Shown piece by piece: positions 43,110 through 52,268 of a stretch of 64,000 nt of DNA. Source of the DNA: Desulfosporosinus acididurans. Lineage in GTDB: Bacteria > Bacillota > Desulfitobacteriia > Desulfitobacteriales > Desulfitobacteriaceae. A program made the position numbers and the translations under genes. A model generated the notes under the pieces. The model saw nothing but the letters and a program-made list of their open reading frames with translations, made no database searches and was not told where the DNA came from. The stretch spans positions 170,484-234,483 of the forward strand of contig NZ_LDZY01000008.1 of assembly GCF_001029285.1 (NCBI RefSeq), written 5' to 3'. How positions within the stretch are numbered: position 1 is the stretch's first letter; every line of letters starts with the position of its first letter.

Positions 43110-44342
43110 GTGCTTAGGAGCCTATTGGAACGTATGTCGCTAATTATGAAGAAGCATAAAATAGCACATCTAAAAAAGCATCAGGAATTTCATCAATGTC
43201 ATATGGATTTTTATCAGCAGCATGGAGAGCTGTTTCAGCATCAGGAATTCCAGAAAAAACACCGGCAATTCATTCAAGATCATAGGTCTCTGCGCTTTTT
43301 TCGGCCTATGAGTGTCATCTTTAACTTGGTCATCCTCTATTTGCTTTTTAAATGGCTAGGAATACGTTCAATTAGTCTTTTTTTTGCAGTATTTATCATT
43401 GTAAAGGAAACTTTACAGTTCTCTTTCCTAAGGCGATTAGAAAAGAGAATTTTTAGACCTATTCGTAAACTCCAAAATGGAGTAGAAGAAGTTGCTCAAG
43501 GAAATTATAATGTTCAAGTTGAGAGCGATAAGACTTGTGATCTAGGTTTTATCGGGTTATTAGTGGATTCATTTAACGAAATGGCTCTCAAACTGCAAGC
43601 CGGTGAGAAAATGAAGCAGGAGTATGAAGAGAACCGTAAGACTTTAATTGCCAATATATCCCACGACCTTAAAACTCCTATTACTTCTGTCCAAGGTTAT
43701 CTCGAAGCAATATTGGATGGCGTTGGCAATTCACCGCAGAAAGTCGATAAATATCTTAGGACGATATATCAAAACACCATTTACATCGATAAGCTGATCG
43801 ATGATCTCTTTTTGTTTTCTAAATTAGATATGCAAAAATTAGAGTTTAACTTTGAAGTTATTCCAATTCAGGCATTCATGGAAGATCTTATGGAAGAATT
43901 CAAATTTGAGATGGAAGAAAGAAACATCGATTTTCACTATCAGAACAAAATGGAAGATGACTGTGATCTTAATCTCGATAGGAAACGAATAAATCAGGCC
44001 TTTAAAAACATCATCGGAAATGCCGTTAAATATGGTTCGAACAAAGATTTAGTCATTTGTATTACCATGAAAAGAAATGATGACATTGTTGCAATCGACA
44101 TAGAAGATAATGGACCGGGAATTCCTGGAGATAAACTTCCCTATATCTTTAATCGATTTTACAGAATAGATAACGAGCGTACGAAAGACTTAATGAGTAC
44201 GGGGCTCGGCCTCGCCATTGCTAAGGAACTTATCCAAGCCCATGGAGGTTCGATTACCGTTTCTAGCATTGAACAGAAAGGCACCTGTTTTTCGCTGGAA
44301 TTTCCAATAGTGAAGAAAACGAAAGAAGGAGGCAAAGAATGA
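43110..44342 (+). CDS. Sensor histidine kinase with His-rich N-terminus
   Basis: About 410 residues. A His-rich basic N-terminal stretch of ~50 residues (KKHKIAHLKKHQEFHQCH and onwards) precedes two transmembrane helices with a very short loop, then HAMP (RPIRKLQNGVEEVAQGNYNV), the H-box NISHDLKTPITSV, N-box FKNIIGNAVKYG and G-boxes DNGPGIPGDKLPYIFNRFYR and GLGLAIAKEL. There is no extracellular domain, so sensing is intramembrane or through the His-rich segment. Start uncertain: GTG 43110 or ATG 43134. It overlaps the regulator gene by four bases. Confidence 0.87.
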   Translation: MLRSLLERMSLIMKKHKIAHLKKHQEFHQCHMDFYQQHGELFQHQEFQKKHRQFIQDHRSLRFFRPMSVIFNLVILYLLFKWLGIRSISLFFAVFIIVKETLQFSFLRRLEKRIFRPIRKLQNGVEEVAQGNYNVQVESDKTCDLGFIGLLVDSFNEMALKLQAGEKMKQEYEENRKTLIANISHDLKTPITSVQGYLEAILDGVGNSPQKVDKYLRTIYQNTIYIDKLIDDLFLFSKLDMQKLEFNFEVIPIQAFMEDLMEEFKFEMEERNIDFHYQNKMEDDCDLNLDRKRINQAFKNIIGNAVKYGSNKDLVICITMKRNDDIVAIDIEDNGPGIPGDKLPYIFNRFYRIDNERTKDLMSTGLGLAIAKELIQAHGGSITVSSIEQKGTCFSLEFPIVKKTKEGGKE

Positions 44343-45025
44343 AACGGATATTAATTATTGAAGATGATTTGAATATTGCGGAACTTGAACGAGATTATCT
44401 CCTCTTAAATGGTTATGACGCTGAAATCGTTCAAGATGGCATTCAGGGCCTAAAAAATGCTCTAACCGGACGATACGATGTAATTATTGTTGATTTAATG
44501 CTGCCCAGTAAAGATGGCTACCAGATTACCAAGGAAATACGCGAAAAGTATGAGATTCCGGTAATTATCGTATCTGCCAAAAATGAAGATATCGATAAAA
44601 TCAGAGGGCTGGGGTTTGGAGCCGATGATTATTTAACGAAACCTTTCAGTCCCGCCGAACTGGCGGCAAGGGTTAAATCGCATATAACAAGATATGAACG
44701 GCTCAAAGGTAAAATAGTTGCTCCTGAAGTGATAATCCATCGAGGATTGGAAATAAATACGGCCTCCCATAAAGTATTTGTTAATGGCAAAGAGGTTTTG
44801 CTAACGACTACAGAATATGAGCTTTTGGCTTTTTTCGCCGCGAATCCCAACATTGTTTTTAGTAAAGAACATATCCTCGCCGCGATTTGGGGAGATACAT
44901 ACTTTGGAGATACTGCCACCGTTTCTGTTCATATACAGAAGATTAGAAAAAAGATTGAAAGAGACCCGTCTAATCCCGAGTATATAGAAACTTTATGGGG
45001 TGCAGGATATCGCTTTAATGGCTGA
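44339..45025 (+). CDS. OmpR-family response regulator
   Basis: 228 residues: acidic pair EDD at 8-10, phospho-acceptor Asp52 (VDLMLPSKDG), Lys in LTKPFSP, and a C-terminal winged helix ending WGAGYRFNG. Paired with the His-rich kinase (ATGA overlap). It probably regulates the upstream His-rich gene and its own operon; no operator was identified. Confidence 0.93.
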   Translation: MKRILIIEDDLNIAELERDYLLLNGYDAEIVQDGIQGLKNALTGRYDVIIVDLMLPSKDGYQITKEIREKYEIPVIIVSAKNEDIDKIRGLGFGADDYLTKPFSPAELAARVKSHITRYERLKGKIVAPEVIIHRGLEINTASHKVFVNGKEVLLTTTEYELLAFFAANPNIVFSKEHILAAIWGDTYFGDTATVSVHIQKIRKKIERDPSNPEYIETLWGAGYRFNG

Positions 45026-45061
45026 TATTTTGGCAGAAGGGTTAGTGGTTCCCATGCCTTG

Positions 45062-45079
45062 CTGAACGAGTTCACTTCT
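45062..45079 (-). repeat. Solo left end of the IS200/IS605-like repeat
   Basis: On the minus strand AGTGAACTCGTTCAGCAAG, identical over 16 bases to the left end of the longer copies, but without the following hairpin. It lies in the gap between the response regulator and the leuA leader. Confidence 0.4.
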
Positions 45080-45235
45080 CTTTAGATTTGGAAACGTTTT
45101 TATTAGCTTAAATTAAGGAATCTTGGCCTTAAATCAAGGAGAATTGTTATAGGTCAGAAGACATTTTTGGATAGAATTCTAAAAAAGACTTGACAATTAA
45201 ATGAAGTAGTGTCAATATAATAAAAAAATGCTAAA

Positions 45236-45540
45236 ACGACGATGAGAGGAACTATTACAATTCAGATTTCCATGTCAGCGAGCTGCCGGATGGTGCAAGG
45301 CAGTTTTGGGATAGAATTAGAACTCTTCCTCGAGTAGCCGACCGAAATTAATTGTTAAAGTAGGCTCGGACGGGTCTTCCGCCGTTACAAGGAAGAGGAT
45401 ATCGGATCATCGAAGGTCATGTTAATAACCTCGAAAAGGTCCCGTATCTGGAAGAGAAGGCAACTTGTGTTGTCAACTTGAGTGGTACCGCGAATTAACC
45501 CTTCGTCTCAAATCAGAGACGAAGGGTTTGATTATTTTTA
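45236..45540 (+). promoter_or_regulatory. Leucine T-box riboswitch (CUC specifier)
   Basis: Stem I begins near 45,237; GAGGAA pairs with TTCCTC and AATTC with GAATT, leaving AGAACTC in the specifier loop with CTC (45323-45325, Leu). The distal loop CTGCCGGATGGTGCAAGGCAG is typical. Stem II/III (AAAGTAGGCTCGGACGGG) follows, then the T-box TGAGTGGTACCGCGAA (from 45479) and terminator AACCCTTCGTCTC / GAGACGAAGGGTT (45497-45528) with a T-rich tail. A promoter-like TTGACA/TATAAT pair with a long 20-base spacer lies at 45,190-45,221. Confidence 0.93.
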
Positions 45541-45555
45541 AGGAGGTTTTTGTCA

Positions 45556-47079
45556 ATGAAAAAATTATATGTTTTTGATACGACGCTTCGTGATGGAGAG
45601 CAATCTCTAGGAATAACCCTTAATGTAAAGGAAAAACTTGAAATTGGGCACCAGTTAGTAAAACTTGGTGTTGATATTATTGAAGCCGGTTTCCCGGCCT
45701 CTTCTCCGGGAGATTTTGAATCTGTTCAAACAATGGCGCAAGAGATAAAAGGAGTTACGATCTGTGGCTTAACCCGGGCGGTAGCCAAGGATATCGACAT
45801 CTGTGCCGATGCCCTGCGCAAGGCCGAATATCCAAGAATCCATACTGGAATTGGAGTTTCTCCTGTTCATATGGCCAAAAAGTTAAATCTAACCCCTGAT
45901 CGAGTCATTGAACAGGCGGTTTCCGCAGTTAAATACGCCAAAAAATATGTCAGTGACGTAGAATTTTATGCTGAAGATGCTTTTCGCGGTGAGCCGGCAT
46001 TTTTGGCCAAAGTTATTGAAGCTGTTATTTCTGCAGGAGCAACTGTGGTCAACCTGCCGGATACTGTGGGATATGCAAGTCCTTGGGAATATGGTGACCT
46101 CATAAGTTTTGTCATCCAAAATGTTAAAAACATTGATCAAGCTATCGTCAGTGTCCATTGTCATAATGATTTAGGAATGGCTACAGCCAATTCTCTGGCA
46201 GGAATCAAAGCAGGTGCACGTCAAGTTGAAGGAACTATAAATGGAATTGGAGAAAGAGCCGGGAATACCTCATTAGAAGAAGTTATAATGGCCATTTTTA
46301 CTCAGCGCGATGGATATGGTATAGAAAGCAGCATTAATCACCGCGAAATTTCCGCGACAAGCAGATTGGTCTCTCGGATAACCGGAGTGACGATCCCAGA
46401 CCATAAAGCAATAGTTGGGGCAAATGCTTTTAATCATGCTTCAGGTATTCACCAAGATGGAGTCTTGAAAGACAGGGAAACCTATGAAATTATCCAACCT
46501 GAAACAATTGGGGTTCCTAAGAATAATATTAATCTGACCGCCCGGTCTGGAAGACATGCTTTGCAATTTCGGCTTGAGGAACTAGGCTATAAAGTGGAAG
46601 GAGCACAATTAGATGATGTTTATCAGAGGTTCTTACTTTTAGCTGATCAGAAAAAAGAGATTTTTGACCAAGATCTCTATGTTTTAATGGGCGATTCAGA
46701 TGACAAGGAGAACAGCATTATTTTCCATAGTATGTCTATAGCGACCTCAGGCGTCGGAATGGCAACGGCCACAGTAACTTTGGAGTTTGCAGGAAAAGTA
46801 ACCACTGATGCTGCCTGCGGCAATGGCCCTGTTAACGCTCTGTTTAATACCATCGACAGGATAACAGGCAATAAAGCAACACTCGAATACTATGACGTTA
46901 AATCAGTTACGCGAAGCAGCGAAGCGCTTGGAGAGGCTACAATTAAACTGCGTTACGAGGATGGGCATTCAGTCGTCGGCAAAGGATTTTCTACAGACGT
47001 TATAGAAGCTAGTGCCAAAGCCTATATTAATGCTTTAGTTAAAAGAACTCCTGCAGCAGAGTCTTCTATTGCTATATAG
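45556..47079 (+). CDS. leuA: 2-isopropylmalate synthase
   Basis: 507 residues. DTTLRDGEQSLG, the metal site HCHNDLGMATANSLAG, NGIGERAGNTSLEE and HASGIHQDGVLKDRETYE identify LeuA; the C-terminal ~120 residues form the LeuA regulatory (leucine-binding) domain, so feedback inhibition is expected. It joins acetyl-CoA and 2-oxoisovalerate in the first step of leucine synthesis. ATG at 45556 follows AAGGAGG. Controlled by the Leu T-box. No other leu genes follow; the operon ends at a terminator. Confidence 0.93.
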   Translation: MKKLYVFDTTLRDGEQSLGITLNVKEKLEIGHQLVKLGVDIIEAGFPASSPGDFESVQTMAQEIKGVTICGLTRAVAKDIDICADALRKAEYPRIHTGIGVSPVHMAKKLNLTPDRVIEQAVSAVKYAKKYVSDVEFYAEDAFRGEPAFLAKVIEAVISAGATVVNLPDTVGYASPWEYGDLISFVIQNVKNIDQAIVSVHCHNDLGMATANSLAGIKAGARQVEGTINGIGERAGNTSLEEVIMAIFTQRDGYGIESSINHREISATSRLVSRITGVTIPDHKAIVGANAFNHASGIHQDGVLKDRETYEIIQPETIGVPKNNINLTARSGRHALQFRLEELGYKVEGAQLDDVYQRFLLLADQKKEIFDQDLYVLMGDSDDKENSIIFHSMSIATSGVGMATATVTLEFAGKVTTDAACGNGPVNALFNTIDRITGNKATLEYYDVKSVTRSSEALGEATIKLRYEDGHSVVGKGFSTDVIEASAKAYINALVKRTPAAESSIAI

Positions 47080-47168
47080 TGTGATTTCAAAATTATTTGT
47101 GATAGAAGCTTTATTGTTTTACAAAAAATAGAAAGTCTTCGCCATTTATTCACTTGCCGAAGGATCTC

Positions 47169-47208
47169 AAAAGAGACAGTCTAAACTTAGGTTTTGATTG
47201 TCTCTTTT
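47169..47208 (+). terminator. Terminator of leuA
   Basis: AAAAGAGACA and TGTCTCTTTT around a 20-base loop, followed by further T, about 90 bases after the leuA stop. Confidence 0.75.
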
Positions 47209-47325
47209 TAACGTTTAAAGATAATTCACCCTAATATTTCGGGATTGAGGGAAGGAAAAATAAGAAGTTCAGCGAAATGAATTGATATAATGAACTCAGG
47301 GGATCATGAAGGGAGATACTGCACC

Positions 47326-48288
47326 ATGGAACAACACTTTCTTGTATTTAAAGAAGTGGCCGAAACAAAAAATATAACTTTGTCCTCTAAAAACCTTCAT
47401 ATGAGTCAGCCTAGTATTAGTTTGCAGATTCAAAATTTAGAAAACCATTATGGAGCTCGTTTTTTTGATCGAACTAATAAAGGCGTTACCTTAACTAAAG
47501 AAGGTGAAGTGTTTTATAAACATGTACGGAGTGTCTTAGGGATCTTAGCAAATGCCAGGGAACAGATTTGTGCTTTGGCTAAAGACCAAAGAAGGCTCAT
47601 TACTCTTGGCGCAACTTTAACGATTGGAGAATATATTCTTCCCAATATTTTAGCCTTTTTGTTTAGAGCTCACCCTGGAGTTGATTTTAAAGTAAAAATT
47701 GCGAATACCGGCTCTATAACTCAAGATGTTTTGGAAAAGAAAATTCATATTGGCTTAATTGAAGGACCAGCTCCGCATCATAAGGATCTTAATGTGGAGA
47801 GCTTTTGGGAAGATGAACTGGTTGTCGTTTTACCATATTTTCACCCCTGGGCAACAAGAAAAAGTATTGCTCTCTCAGAACTGCCTTATGAGCGGTTGGT
47901 AGCCAGAGAGGTTGGTTCTGGGACACGGAAAGTCATGGAAAATGCCATTAAAGAGAGAGGGCTCGATCCTGCGCAGTTAAATATCACTATGGAGTTGGGA
48001 AGTACTCAGGCTATCAAACAAGTCGTTGCCGCAGGATTAGGTATTACAATCATTTCGTCCTTGACCGTTCGCAAAGATTATGATCAAAGAATTTTTAAAA
48101 CCTTGAAAATTCAGGATGCCCCAGTTTATCGTCCTCTAAGCATTTTGACCAATGCTCATTCAACGCAGACAAAAGATGAACGCCGCTTAACTGATTTGCT
48201 TCATGATCGCGAATTACTATCAGAAATATTAAGTAAAGATTATAATGAATTAGATGATAATAATAAATTGGGACTTAATGCCAAGTAA
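47326..48288 (+). CDS. LysR-family transcriptional regulator (CysL/YeiE-like)
   Basis: 320 residues: N-terminal winged helix-turn-helix (FKEVAETKNITLSSKNLHMSQ, PSISLQIQNLE) and a C-terminal periplasmic-binding-like effector domain (TIGEYILPNILAFLF, ELVVVLPYFHPW, GSTQAIKQVVAAGLGI). The effector-domain start resembles CysL/YeiE-like members linked to sulfur or selenium metabolism, but target genes cannot be told. ATG at 47326 follows GGGAG. It is monocistronic. Confidence 0.88.
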   Translation: MEQHFLVFKEVAETKNITLSSKNLHMSQPSISLQIQNLENHYGARFFDRTNKGVTLTKEGEVFYKHVRSVLGILANAREQICALAKDQRRLITLGATLTIGEYILPNILAFLFRAHPGVDFKVKIANTGSITQDVLEKKIHIGLIEGPAPHHKDLNVESFWEDELVVVLPYFHPWATRKSIALSELPYERLVAREVGSGTRKVMENAIKERGLDPAQLNITMELGSTQAIKQVVAAGLGITIISSLTVRKDYDQRIFKTLKIQDAPVYRPLSILTNAHSTQTKDERRLTDLLHDRELLSEILSKDYNELDDNNKLGLNAK

Positions 48289-48296
48289 AAGGGAAG

Positions 48297-48372
48297 TAAA
48301 TAATAGACAGGTAGCTAAATAATAGACAGGTAGCTAAATAATAGATAGATGACTAAATAATATAATAGATAG
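48297..48372. repeat. 19-bp tandem repeat, about four copies
   Basis: The unit TAAATAATAGACAGGTAGC occurs twice exactly (48297, 48316), once with four changes (48335) and once as a poorer fourth copy (48354). It starts nine bases after the LysR stop. No spacers, so not CRISPR; probably a slippage-type minisatellite. Confidence 0.8.
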
Positions 48373-48435
48373 TATAGCACTAATGATCTCTTTCACTAAT
48401 GATTTCATTTATTAACGGAATAACCAAATACAGGC

Positions 48436-48467
48436 AAAAGCCTTCTGGAGATAACAAGAAGGCTTTT
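48436..48467 (+). terminator. Terminator of the LysR gene
   Basis: AAAAGCCTTCT / AGAAGGCTTTT perfect 11-bp stem with a ten-base loop, then TATATTTGGGTTTT. Confidence 0.82.
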
Positions 48468-48513
48468 ATATTTGGGTTTTATAGGTATTCATTTATATAT
48501 CCTCCCAAATAAG

Positions 48514-48550
48514 AATCCCTCAGGTCCGAGTAAAAAGGACCTGAGGGATT
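48514..48550 (-). terminator. Terminator of the NapC-type cytochrome gene
   Basis: AATCCCTCAGGTCC / GGACCTGAGGGATT perfect 14-bp stem with a nine-base loop just beyond the cytochrome stop; the minus-strand tail is T-rich. Confidence 0.85.
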
Positions 48551-48562
48551 TTATAGTTTCAA

Positions 48563-49093
48563 TTATTGAGATGGAGTAGAAGGTGTTGAGCCTGATGGTG
48601 TTGCATGACCTACATTTCCATGACACGATATACAGTTAACATTACCCGAAATCATGGGTTGGTGGCTGATTGGCGGGGCATTCGGTGCAGAACCGGGGGC
48701 TAGGGTTATGTTTTTTGCATTTGGGTATGCGCTATCTTTTCCGCTATGACAATATAAGCATGCATCGATATGGGGGGTCCATTGGATTTGAGACGGAACC
48801 TGATGAGTAAAATGGAGATACAGTTCTTTGTAACTACTTACTTTACGAACTATGTAGCCTAGATTTCCTGGTGCAGCATGACAACTCAGGCACTCTACAC
48901 TTTTATGAGGCCCTTTTTCCCAAGAAGCAACTTGGGGGGCGATTTCATGGCAGGAAGTACAGAATTGTGGACGAGAGGTATAATGCATCCCTGCATATGC
49001 TCCAACGAGTAATACTACAAGTACAAGTAATCCAATAAGCACAGTTCTTTGGGCCTTGTTGGCTTTAGCGGGTTGCCCTTCGTTCGGTGCCAT
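48563..49093 (-). CDS. Tetrahaem c-type cytochrome, NapC/NrfH family
   Basis: 176 residues. One N-terminal transmembrane anchor (about 18-38) is followed by four CxxCH haem sites (CTSCH, CLSCH, CLYCH, CISCH). This is the membrane quinol-oxidising architecture of NapC/NrfH/CymA proteins, which hand electrons from menaquinol to an outer partner. The C-terminus is Pro/Ser/Thr-rich. ATG at 49093 has AGGGAG eight bases upstream. It is divergent from the hexahaem lipoprotein, its likely electron acceptor; no nitrite reductase (nrfA) is adjacent. Confidence 0.88.
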   Translation of the reverse strand: MAPNEGQPAKANKAQRTVLIGLLVLVVLLVGAYAGMHYTSRPQFCTSCHEIAPQVASWEKGPHKSVECLSCHAAPGNLGYIVRKVSSYKELYLHFTHQVPSQIQWTPHIDACLYCHSGKDSAYPNAKNITLAPGSAPNAPPISHQPMISGNVNCISCHGNVGHATPSGSTPSTPSQ

Positions 49094-49281
49094 CGTCATC
49101 ACTCCCTTTTTGAAACATTTTTGTCTAACATTTACTACTTCATTCGGTTCTTATTGTTGCAAAAATTCTCGAAAAATATGTAATAGTAAATGAAGTAATC
49201 GTTCGTTTTAATGGAGTATAAAAGAATCTTTTTTCGGTAAACTATGGATGTTTAAGGAACCAGTGAAGGAGGTAATTTTTA

Positions 49282-50358
49282 GTGCGTCGGCTTAAAATTC
49301 TTGTTTTATCTATTTTGACATTAGTCATTATCACTCTCGTAGCAGCTTGCAATACCCAGACACCTGCACCAACAACGCCGCAAACTTCGACACCCAATGT
49401 AACACAGACAGCGAGTACCAATTTAACTTATGTGGGCGAACAAACTTGTCAATCATGTCATAAAAAAGGAAATTATGATAAGACGCCTCATCATCAGTCT
49501 TTTAAACCACTGTCGGCCTACAAATTCGACAAAACGTATGGGACAGTTACCGTTTATGATGGTGCGGCCAATGATGCAAAATCTGCCTCAATTGATCTAA
49601 GCAAAGCCCTAGGAGTACAAATGGATACTTATGTAATTGCTGAAATTCCAAAAACCGCTGGTTTTGCCAAGCAGTTCTATCGAGTTGGACGCGTTACGAA
49701 AAACTCGGACGGAACGTATAAGATCCAAAGTGCTGGTTTAGTTAAAGGAACTCAGAACTGGTCTGCTGAAGATTACAGTTGCCTCGAATGCCATAGCCCC
49801 GGCATGGGGAAAGCCGGTTCACCAGATTTAACGATTACCTGCGAATCATGTCATGGTCCCGGTAGTGCACATATTGCAGCTACTTCGGACGATCAGAGGA
49901 AAGCGACAATGCCGCTGCCAACATCTCAAACTTGCCTGAAGTGTCATAAGAGCGATCCGACGAAGGATACCACTCCGGGAGCTACACCTGGGGCTATCAT
50001 TACAACAAACCACTATGGTACACGTGACTATACTTTCAGTAAGCATAACACGACCGGTATGATCAACGGATGCCTGACTTGTCACATACCACACGCTCCA
50101 GACGCCAAGGGCGGATTATTAAGGAATGCCAATCCAAATGAAATTTGCGCCACTTGCCATGCTGGTAAAAATTACGACGTCAACACGATTATGTGGGATA
50201 ACAAGTCTGATCCACACGGCCACATAACCCCTGATCACAGCTTTACTGCTGTTCCCGAGTCTGCTACAAAAGTCAATCCAAAGACTAAAAACGTAGAAAT
50301 CACTGATCCTACTGTGCTTAACATGATTAAGAAAGCATTGCCTAATCTGGCAAAGTAA
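49282..50358 (+). CDS. Hexahaem c-type cytochrome lipoprotein
   Basis: 358 residues. The signal peptide ends in a lipobox (VAAC, Cys23), followed by a Thr/Pro linker and six CxxCH haem sites (CQSCH, CLECH, CESCH, CLKCH, CLTCH, CATCH). The protein should be anchored on the outside of the membrane. The haem spacing recalls multihaem cytochromes and the cytochrome c-554 type. GTG follows AAGGAGG. Divergent from the NapC-type gene with about 190 bases between. Together they could carry electrons from the quinone pool to an external acceptor; the acceptor is unknown. Confidence 0.85.
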   Translation: MRRLKILVLSILTLVIITLVAACNTQTPAPTTPQTSTPNVTQTASTNLTYVGEQTCQSCHKKGNYDKTPHHQSFKPLSAYKFDKTYGTVTVYDGAANDAKSASIDLSKALGVQMDTYVIAEIPKTAGFAKQFYRVGRVTKNSDGTYKIQSAGLVKGTQNWSAEDYSCLECHSPGMGKAGSPDLTITCESCHGPGSAHIAATSDDQRKATMPLPTSQTCLKCHKSDPTKDTTPGATPGAIITTNHYGTRDYTFSKHNTTGMINGCLTCHIPHAPDAKGGLLRNANPNEICATCHAGKNYDVNTIMWDNKSDPHGHITPDHSFTAVPESATKVNPKTKNVEITDPTVLNMIKKALPNLAK

Positions 50359-50375
50359 AAATTCTTCTCCAAAAT

Positions 50376-52173
50376 GAAGGGGCTGTGTGAAAACACAGCC
50401 GAGAGAAACCGCTAGAAATCATTAGATTTCGGCGGTTTCTCCGCGTATTCGGAAGAAAAATGGTATAATTATGACAAGGAAAGAACGAATGAGGCAGGTG
50501 TTTTCTCCTTGTCAAAACCGGGTAAAAAAGTACATAACCAAGTTGTTTTTAAAGAGTATAATCAGAATCAACTGAGCTTACCAATAGATTTGGAATGTCT
50601 TATTCCTCCCAATCATATGGTCAGAGTGGTAAACTCTGCTATCGATCAAATGAATCTGGAACCTCTTTTAGCTAAATATCCGGGAGGTGGACGTTCGAGT
50701 TATCATCCCGTCATGATGACCAAACTGATCGTTTATGCCTATGCTGATAAAACGTTTTCTAGCCGCCGCATAGAAAAGGCAGCCCGCGAAAACATCATGT
50801 ATATGTGGTTGTGCGGAGGAAATAGTCCGGATTTTAAAACCATCAACAGCTTTCGGGGCGAACGTATGAAAGATGTGTTGGTTGAGATTTTTAGTGAGGC
50901 TGTTGAACTTTTACATAAACAAGGCTATATCAAGCTGGAAAATTATTTCTTAGACGGGACAAAAATAGAAGCCAATGCTAATAAGTACAGCTGGGTCTGG
51001 GGAAAATCAACCAAGCGCTACAAAGAAAAGCTGCGGGAAAAGTGCCGAGAACTCTTTGAATTTGCGGAGCTAACCAATCAGAAAGAAAATGAGGAGTATG
51101 GGGACCGGAACCTGGAAGAACTAGGAGAAGAAAAACCGATTGACTCCCAGGCTATAGAAGAAGCGGTTAAAAAGATCGATGAACGATTGGCCCAAAACCC
51201 AAAGGAAAAGAAATTCATTAAAGTTAAACGAGTCTTACTGAAAGATTACTTACCTCGTATGAAGAACTACGAAAAACAAGAGGAACTGCTGGCAGAGCGC
51301 AACAGTTATTCGAAAACGGATACAGACGCCACCTTCATGCGAATGAAAGAAGATGCTATGAAGAACGGGCAATTAAAGCCGGGTTACAATGTCCAAATAG
51401 GAACAGAAAATCAATTTGTCGTAGGATATAGTATCCATCAATCAGCAGGCGATACCAATTGCATGAAAGAACATCTGGAAGAATTGAAGAAAAACTTAGG
51501 GGGGAAACTCCCTGCCAACATTGTTGCCGATGCGGGATATGGCAGTGAAGAGAATTACGAATATCTGACTCAAAAGAACCTTGGGAACTATGTAAAATAT
51601 AATACCTTTCATAAGGAAGCAACGGCCAAGTGGAAATCCGATCCGACGCTGGTTCAGAATTGGCTCTATGATAAGGAGAAGGATGAATACACGTGCGGGT
51701 TTGGGAGGGTTCTAAGGTTCAAGCACATAAAAACTCAGAAAAGCAAAAGGGGCTATCAAAGTACAATCCGAGTCTATCAAAGTGATGATTGTCAAGATTG
51801 TCCCTACCGCAAACGTTGTATTAAGCAAAGTAATAATGCGAATTTTAAGAAGCAGATCAACATTAACCCTAAAGGCAATGAACTAAAAGCAGAGGCAAGG
51901 GCTAATCTGACCAGCGAATATGGGATAAAAATGCGTAGCTTAAGACCTATAGAGGTGGAAAGTGTCTTTGGAGATATCAAAGGCAATTTTGGTGTGCGAC
52001 GATTTATCCTAAAGGGATTGGAAAAGGTCAAGCTGGAGTGGGGATTACATTGTATTGCCCATAACATGAGAAAACTGACTGTCGTCTTAGGATAGACGGT
52101 CAGTCAGTTTAGCCTTCCCCATTCGAAACCTATTGAGGGGCTGTGAGAAACAAAGTTTCAACACAGCCCCTTC
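50376..52173 (+). mobile_element. IS1182-type insertion sequence
   Basis: Terminal inverted repeats GAAGGGGCTGTGTGAAAAC (left) and the complement of GAAGGGGCTGTGTTGAAAC (right) agree at 17 of 19 positions and bracket one transposase gene. Both ends also fold on themselves (GGCTGTGT/ACACAGCC at left, GGGGCTGTG/CACAGCCCC at right). No clear target duplication was seen. The element lies 18 bases after the hexahaem cytochrome stop. The gap beyond it, to 52,268, has no gene. Confidence 0.85.
50509..52095 (+). CDS. IS1182-family DDE transposase
   Basis: 528 residues, full length. The N-terminal DUF772-type domain (LIPPNHMVRVVN, YHPVMMTKLIVYAYADKTFSSR) is followed by the DDE core (YFLDGTKIEANANKY, NIVADAGYGSEENYEYL, CPYRKRC zinc-like knuckle, and a final E in RPIEVESVFGDIKGN). 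TTG start; AGGCAGG upstream is a weak ribosome site. The frame is intact. Confidence 0.92.
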   Translation: MSKPGKKVHNQVVFKEYNQNQLSLPIDLECLIPPNHMVRVVNSAIDQMNLEPLLAKYPGGGRSSYHPVMMTKLIVYAYADKTFSSRRIEKAARENIMYMWLCGGNSPDFKTINSFRGERMKDVLVEIFSEAVELLHKQGYIKLENYFLDGTKIEANANKYSWVWGKSTKRYKEKLREKCRELFEFAELTNQKENEEYGDRNLEELGEEKPIDSQAIEEAVKKIDERLAQNPKEKKFIKVKRVLLKDYLPRMKNYEKQEELLAERNSYSKTDTDATFMRMKEDAMKNGQLKPGYNVQIGTENQFVVGYSIHQSAGDTNCMKEHLEELKKNLGGKLPANIVADAGYGSEENYEYLTQKNLGNYVKYNTFHKEATAKWKSDPTLVQNWLYDKEKDEYTCGFGRVLRFKHIKTQKSKRGYQSTIRVYQSDDCQDCPYRKRCIKQSNNANFKKQININPKGNELKAEARANLTSEYGIKMRSLRPIEVESVFGDIKGNFGVRRFILKGLEKVKLEWGLHCIAHNMRKLTVVLG

Positions 52174-52268
52174 GTGGTAAGCAGAGGGACAGCCATTTCC
52201 TTTGACATATTTTTTGAAGTGCAAGCTATCAGTTATCAGCGTGTTATCAGGACCGTCCCCCTAACACA

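Noticed and set aside
48297..48372. Short repeats as a CRISPR array
   Set aside because: Units are directly adjacent, diverge quickly, and there are no spacers or cas genes.
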